DNA from: Anthostomella pinea
Lineage: Eukaryota > Ascomycota > Sordariomycetes > Xylariales > Xylariaceae
Direction of reading: 5' to 3'
DNA length: 64,000 bases
Assembly (NCBI GenBank): GCA_963556695.1
Contig: CAUWAG010000006.1
Location: 4,588,001 to 4,652,000, forward strand
Shown here: one piece after another, positions 1-10,837 of the stretch
How the letters are laid out: the number at the start of each line of letters is the position of its first letter
Position numbering within the stretch: the stretch's first letter is position 1
Notes under the pieces: generated by a model
What the model saw: the letters and a program-made list of their open reading frames with translations, nothing else
Database searches by the model: none
What the model was told of the DNA's origin: nothing
Position numbers and translations under genes: made by a program

Positions 1-573
1 CTAACCTCACCAGGCTGCACTGAATGGCAGGATTGAGGATATCAGAGCCCACCAAGATGAGAACGGCATTCTGCAGACCAGAGACTACTTCAACGGCCTA
101 ATCCAAGCCGAGATCGATTCGGGCATCCCCGCAAATCGCATCGTTCTCGGCGGATTTTCTCAAGGGGGTGCCATGTCCCTCTTCACCGGACTGACGGCAA
201 AGGTCAAGCTGGCCGGTATCATCGGTCTGTCATCGTGGCTGCCATTGGATGCCAAGTTCCCCAACTTCCTCAAGGAGGACGACCAGAACCATGATACACC
301 CATCCTCATGTGCCACGGGGCCGTGGATCCCGTCGTGCCGACCGCGTTTGGCAAGGAATCGTATGAGATGCTCAAGTCGCAGGGTTTCAAAGTCACGATG
401 AAGATGTATCCGTAAGTCACTGTTGCTCGCCTCTTCTGTCTGATGGGGCCTGCTTTCTAACTTCCCAACACAGAGGTATGGCACATTCGGCTTGTCTGGA
501 GGAGCTTGACGAGGTTGAATCTTTCCTCGGGGCCCAGCTACCAAAACAGGACGAGAAGAAGTCGGAGCTATGA
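1..573 (+). CDS. Acyl-protein thioesterase 1 / lysophospholipase-like, 3' part
   Basis: Alpha/beta hydrolase that removes palmitate from S-acylated proteins or acyl chains from lysophospholipids; cytosolic in the family. The 5' end lies outside the window. The window opens inside an intron (branch-like CTAAC at 1-5, acceptor CAG at 11-13). Exons are 14-411 and 474-573, with a 62-bp intron (GTAAGT...ACAG). The nucleophile elbow GFSQGG is at about 155-172. The catalytic Asp is in CHGAVDPVVP and the catalytic His is in GMAHSA, directly after the last intron. The protein ends EKKSEL and stops at 571-573. Fit to the APT1/carboxylesterase-phospholipase family is good throughout, so the function call is firm at family level. 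The exact substrate is not shown. The gene is followed by a 670-bp convergent spacer facing the dehydrogenase gene. Confidence 0.9.
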
Positions 574-1246
574 TCTCGATAGAAGCACGAGAAGCTGTGA
601 CAGGTTTTCGCTTCACTGCTATGGAGTAGTTGCATAGAGTTGCCTGCTTGTTAGAGAGAGAAGCTGGTGTTTCTTTACATAAAGGGCTTGGCGTTGAGGG
701 AATGGTAAGGCATGGTGCAGACTCGGCTAGGCAGATTAGTCCAAAGGCAAGTGTTAGATATGGAATACCACTCTGTGCAGTTGTTGAGATTCATTCCACT
801 GGCAGGTAGCAAGAAAGAAGATTGTTGCCATGGTCCCTGTATCAGGGGTTCCGGTCTAATAGAACACATCTCTAAAATTGTCTTTGGTTTCTTTTGCAAA
901 TTGTTCTGTCCCAGGGAATTATCGCGGTGTCCATCTGCCTTCATGTTCGTGCAACGATACCCCTCAAGGTTTCCTCCTGCTCGAAGCCAGTCTATCTACG
1001 ATGGAAACGATTAGTCCATGGACCATGTCCATCACGTCAATCATTTAGCAATGTAAATCATAGTAGTCATATCATTGAAAGTCTACTTGTAAGAACTAGT
1101 CTGCCTACCGGGTATGCATCCAGGAGATTTCCCTTCCACTCAAAGCAATCTGTACCTCGCCATCGGTTGAATGCAATCGCATAAAGCCACACCCCCAAAA
1201 CCTAAACCTGAACTCCTGACCGTAGTCCGCTGCTGAGGTGTTGAAA
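574..1246. other. Convergent intergenic spacer
   Basis: This spacer lies between two convergently transcribed genes and holds their 3' regions. I see no convincing ORF, repeat or RNA gene in it. Confidence 0.5.
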
Positions 1247-2300
1247 TCATAGCTCGGTCTTGGACGCGTTGTTGCTCGGCGGGACGGTGGATGGACCTTC
1301 AGGGGTGACGTATGCCTTTGTCATTCCACCATCGACGACCATCTCGTGGCCGTTGACGAAGCTAGCCTCGTCAGTTGCTAGGAACAAAACAGCCTGCGCT
1401 TGCTCGATGGCCTCGCCAAAGCGGCCGCCGGGAAGGTGAATCTCCCGGCGCAGGCGCTTGGTCTTGTCGTCGCCAAGCCAGTCTTGCAATAGGGGGGTGT
1501 TCAGGGGTGCGGGACACAAGCTGTTGAAACGATATCCCTCTCGCGCGTGGACGATGGCCAACTCGCGAGTCAGTGCGAGGACGGCGCCCTTGGAAGCGGT
1601 GTAGGCTAGTTGTGGTGTCGCCGAACCGACAAGGGCCACGACCGAGGCCGTGTTGATGATGCTCCCCTTGGTCTTGTTGTGTCTGCGTAGGGCCAAGACG
1701 GCGTGCTTGCATCCGTACCACACACCCTTCACGTTGATCGACATTGTAAGGTCCCAGATGTCCTCGGGTGTACCGACCGCGTCGTCGTCGCGCGCGTGCA
1801 TGATGCCTGCGTTGTTGAAGATGACGTCGAGGCCGCCCCAGGAGTCGAGCGATTCGACCATGGCCTGGATCTGGCTTTCTTTGGAAACGTCGCAAGTCTG
1901 TAGTACAGCGTTGGATTAGTCCTTGTGTACTGGGAAGATCGGGAGGCACGAGTGTAATGTGTGACATACCATTGTTTCCACTCGGCTGGCGTTTGGTACG
2001 AGTTGCTGGACTTTGGCCTTGGCCTTCTCGAGCGCGGGGGCAGAGATGTCAGCCATCATGATTCTCGCGCCCTCCTTTGCGAAGAGGATCGAGGTCTCGA
2101 GACCGATGCCGCTGGGCACGTACGTCAGCTTCCTACCATCTCGTCTCTCACTGTACCCTCAGGCGCATCTTTTTGCTGTGGCAAGCTTCCTAACACTCGG
2201 CCAGCGGCGTGAAGAGAAGGGCCACTCACCCAGCAGCTCCAGTGATGATGGCATTCTTGCCAGAGAGGCGGCCCTTGGGTTCTGTTGCGACTGAGCCCAT
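1247..2300 (-). CDS. Short-chain dehydrogenase/reductase (classical SDR)
   Basis: NAD(P)-dependent oxidoreductase of the classical SDR family. Exons on the minus strand are 2300-2230, 2111-1970 and 1897-1247, giving 287 aa; both introns have GT..AG borders and keep frame. Visible motifs are the Rossmann glycine motif TGAAGGIG (residues 20-27), NNAG (99-102), a Ser in IINTAS (about 156) and the catalytic YTASK (Tyr170, Lys174). PG-type cofactor-loop sequence follows the active site, and the C-terminus has the usual VDGG motif. There is no targeting signal, so the protein is probably cytosolic. The length is typical of the family. Substrate cannot be deduced. It resembles the broad group annotated as dihydrodiol or 2,5-dichloro-cyclohexadienediol dehydrogenase-like in fungi, but that name is not functional evidence. 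ATG at 2300 is chosen because it precedes the first exon directly and gives the standard short lead before the Rossmann fold. Confidence 0.9.
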
Positions 2301-4657
2301 TGTAGTGTGTGTCAAGTTTGCGCAATCGTCACGACGAAGGTAATAGATATGGAGGCGTTTCGAAGAACGAGAAGGCTTGGGTTTGCGAACACACAAGGGA
2401 GGTTGGAAGGGAGAAACGGGTATCTGGAAGAGTATGCGCGCGATGGACAAAGAGCGGAGAGGGGGCCAGTTGACAGCTGTCCTTGTCCACAGAGCAATGG
2501 TATGAGAGATATAAGAAATCAGAAATGAGCAGATGATTCTGCCAATGAATCTGCCAGTGAATGCAAAGGAGGGACCGATAGCCCACCTGGTGCTCCTTAC
2601 TACTGTAGGCAATTGGACCCTGATGTGGGAGCGCGCGAGCCGGGCTCGGAGCAGTCACGGTGGAATGACTGAATACTGAGAGGGTTGGAGGGGCAGCGCG
2701 TTGCCGAGAACGGCGGGGCAGCGGGCGCAAGTCTCAAGAGATGCGATAAGGACTCGAGACCCTGATGTCCCTGCCACTTCTTATTAGGTATGAGTCTTAT
2801 CAGGACTCGGGAGAGATGGCCTGAAGCCCGGTACAGGCGGTGGCTTCAGATTGCTGCTTGTTGGGTCGGAGCCGTCTGATTCGTGTCACAGATAAGGTGG
2901 TCGGGCACACCGTTCCTTGCACCACGGCCAGAGTAGCCCAGACAACATAGTCTTTGGCATGACCCTGTCAGTAGGTACATAAAAAGGGGTGATGGTACGG
3001 TACGATCATGGTGATGGCAGCAATTGATGGTTGACACGTGCAGTTCGAAGGAGTTGAGGCAATGAAGAGAAGTGGAGGGCTGAGGATCAAAGTCTCAAAG
3101 AGGGGTGGTCCATCCGTCGAAATGGCGGTAAGTAATTACCTAATATTCATGTAACCGCTTGCAGTTGTCACTTCAGTGAGTCCAGTCTGGCGTTGAGTCT
3201 GGCGTGTATATCTTTTATAATTTTATGACGGTGTAGTACAGTCAATATGATTTCAAGTCAGATCTTATCCGTTGCGGATTAGTCAAACTTCACTTATCAC
3301 TTATATACGCAACAATATTGAGTATGTGATTGTTGCGCATCTTGGGTCACCGCTGCGTATCAACTCGGCAGCTTCAGTCATCGTCAACGTCTCTCTATAC
3401 ACCCCTCGTTCAGCAAGCGAGAGGTATGTTTAGTATGAAATAAGCAATCTGGGATAAGCATCCAAGATGGCTCGCCAAATCGAAGCTGCTTATTCCCTAA
3501 AAATAAATATCAAACAATGGATGCAGACATGCCGGATGGAAACTTATAGGGGGTGATTGTACCGACTAGTCTGCGTCTACGAGTATTGATCGCGAGTCAT
3601 TATTTAGTCCGCTCTGCAAGTTTGCGATGGAAGCAGCGGTCAACAGGCTCCAATGCATTATAAATGCAATCATGAGGCTTTTTGGAAGTTGATGGATGAA
3701 CAATAAGGTAAGCATGAGTGAGTAGTAAAAGGAGATGGGGACGGAGACGGGGACAAACATCACCTCAGACAGGGTCTCTGGATATGACGTCGGTCATTTT
3801 ACCACGTAGCATTGACATTTGATGTAGATAGATCACCTGAGCATATGGACCATGCAGCAGACAGCCGAGTTCTGCCTTGTAAGGCGCGTATATGTACTGG
3901 TTGTAACGACGGGATATCTCATAGGCCAGCCTGTCTATTCTGGCAGTCACGCCGTGTCAGCCGACATGCCGACACTCTGCTCACCGAGTAGAGTAGCCCC
4001 TTGAGGGTGAGATGAAGCATCGCGAAGCTGTCCAATTAGTAGAGGCAACCGTTATATGACGACAGCCTGGCGAACTGGCGGGCGTTCGAGCCTGACTCCT
4101 CTGCTCCCCGACTCGGTTGTGCAGTTGCCAACTTGCAGATGGCTGTGACAAAGGCGGAAGCAGTTCATCAGAAGGAGCTGCTAAGGTGTGAATGGTGGTG
4201 AATGGAAGGTGAGCTTATCTTATTACTGCTAGCCTGGACGTGGGACACGGATGAGGGGGGGATAAGGTCGGCCCACCCCGCTGGTGTCTCCAGCTGCAGG
4301 TCTGGACCTCTTGCACCGATTCGCCCGCGTCATTGTCCATCCCGCCAATACAAGGCACCGCTCTCCAGCTATCTCCCTTTCTTCCGTGCATGATCCATGA
4401 TCCATCCCTCGACTACCGTACCTTCATTCAAGTTCGAGTCTGACAGTGCAGTACTCATAGTCTAGAGACTCTCCCTGCGCTGAGATTCGCACTCGTTATC
4501 TCTGCATTCCTCTAGCCGGCTTCAGCTTGCGCCGCTACTTAATCTTGCATAGACAGTTCTTACCCTAGACTTGCCCAGGTCGAGCGATTTGAGCAAGCTT
4601 CCTCCTCCCATCATTCGAGTCGTGTCCAGTTCGAGCCACCTCGTGCGCGCTTTCAAC
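2301..4657. other. Divergent intergenic region, 2.36 kb
   Basis: Shared upstream region of the SDR gene (minus) and the glutamine synthetase-like gene (plus). It holds one MITE-like copy (3398-3561, listed separately). A short inverted motif lies at about 3305-3340 (ACGCAACAAT...TGATTGTTGCGC). The stretch before 4658 is rich in C/T, as is common in fungal promoters. No other gene was recognised. Confidence 0.5.
3398..3561. repeat. MITE-like element, copy A
   Basis: This copy of the window's inverted-repeat family has a left end TACACCCCTCGTTCAGCAAG and a right end with GGATGGAAACTTATAGGGGG running into ATTGTA. Inside are AATAAGCA, GGATAAGCA and GCTTATTCC. The left-end sequence (CTCGTTCAGCAAGCGAGAGG) recurs almost unchanged inside copy H at about 31466-31488, so copies A and H are the closest pair. 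Boundaries are by eye. Confidence 0.6.
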
Positions 4658-6167
4658 ATGTCTGCCTCTTCCGATACCGTAACGATCGAGACCCTGCCCG
4701 AGGTCCTCAAGGATGACACCAAGGTCAAGGTAGCAGGAATCGACGTTGACGGCATGTTGCGCGGCAAGGTCGTCTCCAAGAAGAAGTTCCTCTCAATCGC
4801 AAAAGAGGGCTTCGGTTTCTGCAGCGTCATCTTCGGCTGGGATATGCACGACATGACCTATATACAAGAGCTCAAGGTTAGCAACAAGGAGAACGGATAC
4901 CGCGATCTGATCGCTGTTCCCGACCTGGGCAGCTTCAGGCGCATACCCTGGGAGGACGACGTTCCCTTCTTCCTCGTCAGCTTTATGGACCCAGACACTA
5001 TGAAGCCTGTTTGCGCCTGCCCCCGTGGCTTACTCAAGACGCAACTTGAGAAACTCCAAAAGAATGGCTACGATGCCATGGCAGGAGGTGTGTACACCAG
5101 CCGCCTCTTTTAGTCACGAGTTTGATCTACATACTGACATGGAGGATTCCACAGCCGAGTTCGAGTTCTTCCAATTCAAGGCCCCCTCCGATTCGAGTTC
5201 ATCGGCCGCTGCCTACATGCGCGACAATATCCCAGCGTCCATCCCTTCCTTAACCGAGGGTATGTTCGGATACAGCATCACGCGGCCAACCCTCAACAAG
5301 GATTACTACTATGACGTGTTCAATACATGTCAGAAGTTCCAATGCGACATTGAAGGGTGGCATACGGAGAGTGGACCGGGTGTCTACGAGGCGGCTCTCG
5401 AATTTGGTCAGATCTCGGGAATGGCAGATCGAGCGTCTCTGTTCAAGTACACTGTTCGGTCCGTCGCTAGCAAGTACGGTATAACGCCCTGCTTCATGGC
5501 CAAGCCCAAGCAAGGCCTGCCGGGGAACAGTGGGCATACACACGTCTCGGTCGTCGACAAGGATGGCAAGAACCTCTTCGTCCGCGAGAAGAAGGACGAG
5601 AACTCCCAGTACCCCGACATTGCGCACCTGAGCGACCTGGGCCGACACTTCTTGGCGGGTATCCTGGACGGCCTACCTGATGTGATGCCCATGGTGGCAC
5701 CTACGGTGAACAGCTACAAGCGGCTGGTTGAGAACTTCTGGGCGCCGGTGACAGTATCGTGGGGTCTTGAGCACCGGGCCGCATCCATTCGAATCATTGC
5801 GCCGCCCACTTCCAAGGCAGGCGCGACCCGGTTCGAAGTTCGGGTGCCAGGCGCGGATGCGAACCCATTTTTCGTCATGTCGGCAATCCTAGGGCTCGGA
5901 TGGCGCGGCGTGGAAAAGAAGATGGAGATTCCCATCCCCCCGCTGGGTAAAGGCGAGGACGTGGGTGGAAGCGCCGACAGCGGTGCCCGCCTGGCAAAGA
6001 CTTTGAGGGAGGCTACAGACAGGTTCGCCAGAAAAGAAAGCGTTGCGCGCGAGGTATTTGGTGACGACTTTGTAGATCATTTCGCCGGCACGCGAAATCA
6101 CGAGATCCGGCTCTGGGACGAAGCCGTCACGGATTGGGAGCTCAAGCGGTATATCGAAACAGTGTAG
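4658..6167 (+). CDS. FluG-type glutamine synthetase-like protein
   Basis: Member of the bacterial-type GS fold found at the C-terminus of fungal FluG and as stand-alone fungal proteins. Exons are 4658-5087 and 5155-6167 (67-bp intron, GTGTGT...ACAG), giving 480 aa. Visible GS features are the beta-grasp N-domain (about 1-125), the metal-binding ExE in GAEFEFF (Glu145 and Glu147), the ESGPGVYE segment, NSGHTH with the metal/ATP-site His, the EHRAASIRI strand, and the RFEVRVPGADANPF segment near the end. GS homologues ligate ammonia or an amine to glutamate with ATP. In this branch gamma-glutamyl-amide synthetase or regulatory roles are equally possible, so I do not assign a substrate. No targeting peptide is seen. 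ATG 4658 has an A at -3 and starts directly before the conserved N-domain; an in-frame upstream ATG exists near 4571, but the residues between the two do not look conserved. Confidence 0.9.
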
Positions 6168-7343
6168 AGGGCGGTGCGTTCTTGCCGATCAGATGCCACA
6201 TCTCCTATGATATCCCATACAGTAATGCCATTAGCATTTGAACACGCCAGTACGTGCCGAACCATGGGGACGGGGTGAGGTCGTCTACACATTGCCCGGG
6301 TGTGTCTAGGCGGTATCAAAAGCCTCCAGAGCACCAGCGTCAATAACATGGGCTGAAAGATGACAACAGTATTGAGAACAGCATCGACGAAAAAGAGCAT
6401 CGAAGTCGTTGAATATAACAGAAGACGTTCAGGTCTGCATGTTTCGAGTTCCTCCCCTGAGGTAAGTCCGTTATGTCCGAGGTCCGCATGGCTATGTCTT
6501 CAGCCAACTAACAGCAGCAGCAGACTCTTGCATCCATGAACACGACACCGCCCTGACAGCCCTGACCGCCTGTTAGCCTTGAAAGCTCTGACTGCTAGCC
6601 TCAACGACTATAATAAAGGGGCTGACGGCTCGTGGCTGGCACCGGAGATCTGGTTGGGCGGCCGACGACAAGGCCCGTAGAAGTATGCATAGAAGCAGGC
6701 CCGCGATGGACCCAAGCGGGCACCTGGAGGCGGGTTTGAGCGGTCTTCCTATTGTTCCCATTCTTCCTAGGCCTCCCCCGCAATTTTCGGGGCACCTGCG
6801 GTTCGCGAATCCACCACGCGCGTCTTTGATCACCTCAACGTCCCCCTCGATGATGCCATCCTCATCGTCGTCACGTTGTTGGCTGTCCGGCCGCTGCCAC
6901 GCCTCGCCATCCCTCCCAGCTCGGCTGACCCGTTGCTCCCAAGCAGTCATGGCGGCCATGCTCACCGTTTCGGCGCAACTGCCCCGAACAAACCATGTTG
7001 TTTTCCAGGGACGGTGGCCCTGGGTGCTTGGCCGCCCTGTTCGGGAACATGACGTTCTTGAAATCTCCTCTCTGCTCGTTTGTAATAGGATCCGCCTTGT
7101 CGCCAGTTTGTGGAGAATTCCAGTCAGTCTACGATTCAAGCTACGGTAGCTACGGTAGCTAGTTGCTCTCGTCAATTGTGCAGAGCTTGTCGTGATATCC
7201 GTTAAAACTCTGGTCAGGCCTCTGTTGTACTGTGTGTACGAGAGCTAGCAGCTCTTTATTACCGGGTTCTCTGGAATAGCTCAGGTCATATTCGTTCGTG
7301 CTTTTGACTCTCTCATCCTGTCTTCCTGTCTGGTTCTCCGACG
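6168..7343. other. Intergenic region upstream of MFS transporter
   Basis: Intergenic DNA of 1.18 kb between two plus-strand genes. ORFs occur on both strands (about 6573-7175), but they have biased, repetitive composition and no recognisable domain, so I treat them as chance. A short tandem of GCTACGGTA occurs near 7140-7162. The C/T-rich tract directly before 7344 is promoter-like. Confidence 0.4.
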
Positions 7344-9402
7344 ATGAGTAGCAGCAAAATGGCCCCGAATGGCCCTCTTCAACCGTTAGAGGCGGACCAT
7401 CCCGGTAGCTCTTCGGAGGACATCTCTGCGGCGTCTGCACGCGACCTGGATGACAACTACCAGTTCTTCAAGGGTCCCGGGGACCTCGACGCCAGCGACG
7501 ATGAGGCCAAGCGGGTTCTACGGAAGATTGATCTTCGTGTCGTCCCGATCCTCTTCATGATATATTTCCTCCAATATCTCGACAAGAACTCCATCAACTT
7601 TGCGAATACCTATGGCTTGCAGCAAGGGACGAATCTGCACGGCCAGGACTATTCATGGCTTGGTATGTAGTCCCTTGTATCAAGCAGCGTGAACGCCACT
7701 GACGGTGGGAAAGGCTCGATATTCTACTTTGGATACTTGGCATCCCAGCTGCCTTCTGCGTATCTGATGCAGAAACTCCCTATCGGCAAAGTAGTGTCAT
7801 GTACAACTATCGTCTGGGGAATCATCGTCATGACTACGCCCGCTTGCACTTCCTTTGCAGGCATAGCGACCAATCGCTTCCTCCTTGGATTCACCGAGGC
7901 GACGGTAAATCCGGGCTTCGTTATCATTATGTCGATTTGGTATACCTCCGCGGAGCAGCCCCTTCGCCTCGAGGCCTATTACTGCACCAACGGCCTAGCT
8001 ACCATGTTCGGTGGTCTTATTGGTTACGCTGTAGGCAATATTACGACTGGCCTCCCGAGATGGATGTATGTCTTCCTCATCTTCGGATCTCTGAGTTTCG
8101 CCCAGGGCATTCTCAGCTTCATCTTCTTGCCTGATGTCCCTGCGACTGCCCGGTTTCTGAACGAAAGGGAGCGCACCATTGCCATTGATCGTGTAAGTCA
8201 GGCCTCAAACCCACAAGCTGGAGCTCTTATCTTGCATATTTTTGCTTGGTATGAAAACAGCAATACTGACGTTTCACGCTTTAGGTGTCTCGGAATAGGC
8301 AAGGTGTCAAAAACCACCACTTCAAGAAGGACCAGGCGATTCAGTGTCTTTTAGATCCGAGTAAGGACACCCAGAATTCCTCCCGTATCCCAGCTTCAAT
8401 CGTGAGCACCTGGTTCTATACAGGGGTGCTTTTTGGCTGTGAGCTCTCGGAATGGCTGGGGGACTCTGTTCATTCTGTAAACGACAGCACGTACTGACCT
8501 CGAGCTCGCAGAAACCTGGATTCTATTTATCATGGCCACTGGAGCCCAAGTACCAAATTCTGCCATTACTAGTTTCGCCAGCGCCATCATCAAAAGCTTC
8601 GGCTTCGACGCCCTCGGCACGCAGTACATGCAGATTCCTGGCGGTGCAGTCCAGTTCCTGGCTCTCATCATCGGTGGCTGGATCTGCACCAAGTGGCCAC
8701 GAGGGACCAGATGTCCTACGATGATCGTTGCCAACTTGATCTGTATCCTTGGGTCTGCCCTTCTCGTGAAACTGCCAGACAGTAACAAGGTATGCCCACT
8801 AGCATCTCCCTGTGCTTTTTGTGTTATATGGACTGACGTGTTCAGTGGGGTCGTCTGGTTGCCCTATGGCTCTGCTACTTTCAGGGGCTGGGCTTTAGTA
8901 TGTCCCTGACGATGATATCCTCCAACATTGCAGGATCGACGAAGAAGTCGTTGACCGCGGCCATACTTTTCACAGGGTACTGTGTTGGAAAGTACGTATA
9001 CAACCATTATGTCCTGTGCATGACCGCCGTGAACGCGTTCCATCTTTTGGTTCTTGGATGCTCGAAGAGCACCTCTTCTTCAGCAATAGGAAGCTAACAC
9101 ATAGCAGTATCATTGGACCGCAGACGTTCCGAGAGTCGGAAGCGCGTAAGTCTTCTAGAAAACTCCCTTCTGGACATTGCCCAGTATGCTAACTTCACGC
9201 AGCATACTACCACAGCGCCTACATTGCCATGCTCGTCGGCTACACCGTCAAGCTGGTCATGATCATAGTGCTGTACGTCTACATGTGGCGCGTCAACAAG
9301 GCGAGGGACGCGATGGGGCCGACAGATGAGAAAGCAGCGGTGGAAGCAGGGATGCATGACCAAACGGAGCTTGAAAACAAAGGCTTCAGGTACTCTTTGT
9401 AG
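7344..9402 (+). CDS. MFS transporter, Dal5/allantoate permease-type (anion:cation symporter)
   Basis: Plasma-membrane carrier of the ACS family (yeast Dal5, Tna1, Seo1 relatives), which takes up organic anions such as allantoate, nicotinate or small acids with protons. Seven exons: 7344-7662, 7714-8192, 8285-8360, 8512-8789, 8846-8991, 9108-9145, 9203-9402, giving 511 aa with every splice phase consistent. Visible family features are a hydrophilic N-terminus (about 60 aa), RKIDLRVVPILF leading into TM1, the FLQYLDKNSINFANTYG loop, the MFS signature region around NRFLLGFTEA, a central cytoplasmic loop with a DP-TW junction (LDPKTWILF), and a short acidic tail. Twelve hydrophobic segments are expected and most can be seen. 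Substrate is not inferable. The FluG-like gene upstream is co-oriented but 1.2 kb away, so a shared pathway is only a guess. Confidence 0.92.
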
Positions 9403-9462
9403 ATAGAGACACAGGGGGCTCGTGATCGCAATATGAACTTCTCCTGGTTTTTAAGAAATTCG

Positions 9463-9577
9463 TTGCTATTGTCGATGCTGTTGTCGATGCTGTCGTTGTT
9501 AATGTTGCCGTTGTCGATTTTGTTATTGATGTTATATCGTCATTATCGATGTTGTTGTCGATGCTGTTTCCGTGGTT
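9463..9577. repeat. Minisatellite, 12-bp unit related to GTTGTCGATGCT
   Basis: Imperfect tandem copies of GTTGTCGATGCT and variants (GTTGTCGATTTT, GTTATTGATGTT, GTTGTTGTCGATGCT) lie in the 3' region of the MFS gene. Closely related 12-bp arrays recur at 30960-31033 and 34891-34950. Confidence 0.75.
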
Positions 9578-9843
9578 GCTATCGTTATGAGAGAAATGTC
9601 TACACATCAAGCCAGGTAGATCTGGAGGAGCTTTTACTGCTATGTGTTTGCAATGTGGTAGGCGATACGTGAAGAAATGGTTTTAACGACAGGAATTGGC
9701 AGGGAGGGACGCCTGAGGTACACCTAATAAAAATGTGGGCTGATTTTTTCCACCCGAACAGTTTGCCCTCTGGTCACCCATAGCGTGGACGTCTGCCGGA
9801 TCCCTGGAGAGTCCAGTACTTCCTGTTCGTTCCCTCAACTCGC

Positions 9844-10693
9844 ATGTACTCGACAACCTGTACAAAGACATCCAGCCGCAACAAGGGCTCAGTTCTGCCA
9901 GCGTTGCAAGATCCTACACACCGCCCACCCATCCCAGCATTCCTTGGTCGCCAGGCATGCACCTATGACGACTACCATGCCGTGCCATTCACAACGATGA
10001 TTTCATTTCGTGCGCTGGGACTCGTATCCAAAACCTGCCACCTAGCCATCCAATCCAAGCCACGATTCGCATATTCCGCAACATGCACTATTGAAACCAT
10101 CAGCAAGCTATCTACCATTCAACCATGGCGCTGTAACCGACGTATGTTCACAACTAAAGTGGCAGGAGCACGACTGATGAAAGTACAGGACATCACGATT
10201 AGCGTCCTCAAGGACCATGGTGGCTCCAGAGCCAAGCTCATGACGCTCGCGGTCGAGGGTAAGTCAGGCAGCCATCCACAGTCTGGGCACCATCTACTAA
10301 CCGAGCTTTCCCAGCTTACCACGAACACCAGATGGTAGAACAAGCACCGGCCGATCAAGATACAGTAGAGCCCGAACTCCCTTCCAACAGCAAGAGTGTC
10401 AAGCAGGAGAATGGCCAACCTGATGGCAATGAGGACGCTGGGCTTGTTGCCCCCCACACACCGGTCAACGAGTCCGTGTGGCGACCCCAGAAGAAGCTTT
10501 CAAGAAGTGTCAGAAGACGCTTGAACAGTGAGTATTGGTTGGACCCCAGTAGCTGAATCAACACTAATTTGAACGAGAGAGCAGACAGGCCGCCGAAAGC
10601 AATGCCCAAACTGGAGACCAGAGCCCAGCGCAGCGAAGCAGCAAGAGGACAGCTGATGTTGCATTCTCGGAAGGTACAATCGAAGACGAGTAG
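9844..10693 (+). CDS. Possible small spliced gene, unknown product
   Basis: Tentative model with exons 9844-10258, 10315-10531 and 10585-10693, giving 246 aa. The first intron is convincing (GTAAGT, CTAAC branch, CCAG). The second uses GTATTG, keeps the frame and has a CTAAT-like branch; the stronger GTGAGT two bases upstream would lead to other frames. The predicted protein is hydrophilic after about residue 90, with an acidic middle (NEDAG-type run), a basic patch near the second intron (KKLSRSVRRRLN) and a Ser/Gln/Lys-rich end (residues ending GTIEDE). No family was recognised. It sits at the edge of the decayed 9.7-13.6 kb zone. The segment around 9838-9876 resembles 11171-11223 of the neighbouring pseudogene, so the first exon may partly derive from that degenerate repeat. 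It may itself be non-functional. Confidence 0.35.
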
Positions 10694-10837
10694 GTGTATG
10701 ATATCAATAAATGGCGATTTGAGGAGGGATATGTAGATGTCGACTCATGCCCTTTCACAATGACGGCGATTGAGAATGAAGGATCGTTGGGGAACTGGTG
10801 CGGATTAATTAAGACCTGGCCGCTGAATATACACTGT

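Noticed and set aside
6573..7175. 200-aa minus ORF and overlapping 154-aa plus ORF
   Set aside because: Neither has domains, good start context or natural amino-acid use; they overlap each other.
1247..9402. SDR, GS-like and MFS genes as one metabolic cluster
   Set aside because: Distances over 1 kb, mixed strands and no shared substrate logic; proximity alone is not enough.
9463..9577. Regular 12-bp repeat considered as a CRISPR-like array
   Set aside because: There are no unique spacers; it is a simple minisatellite in a eukaryotic genome.
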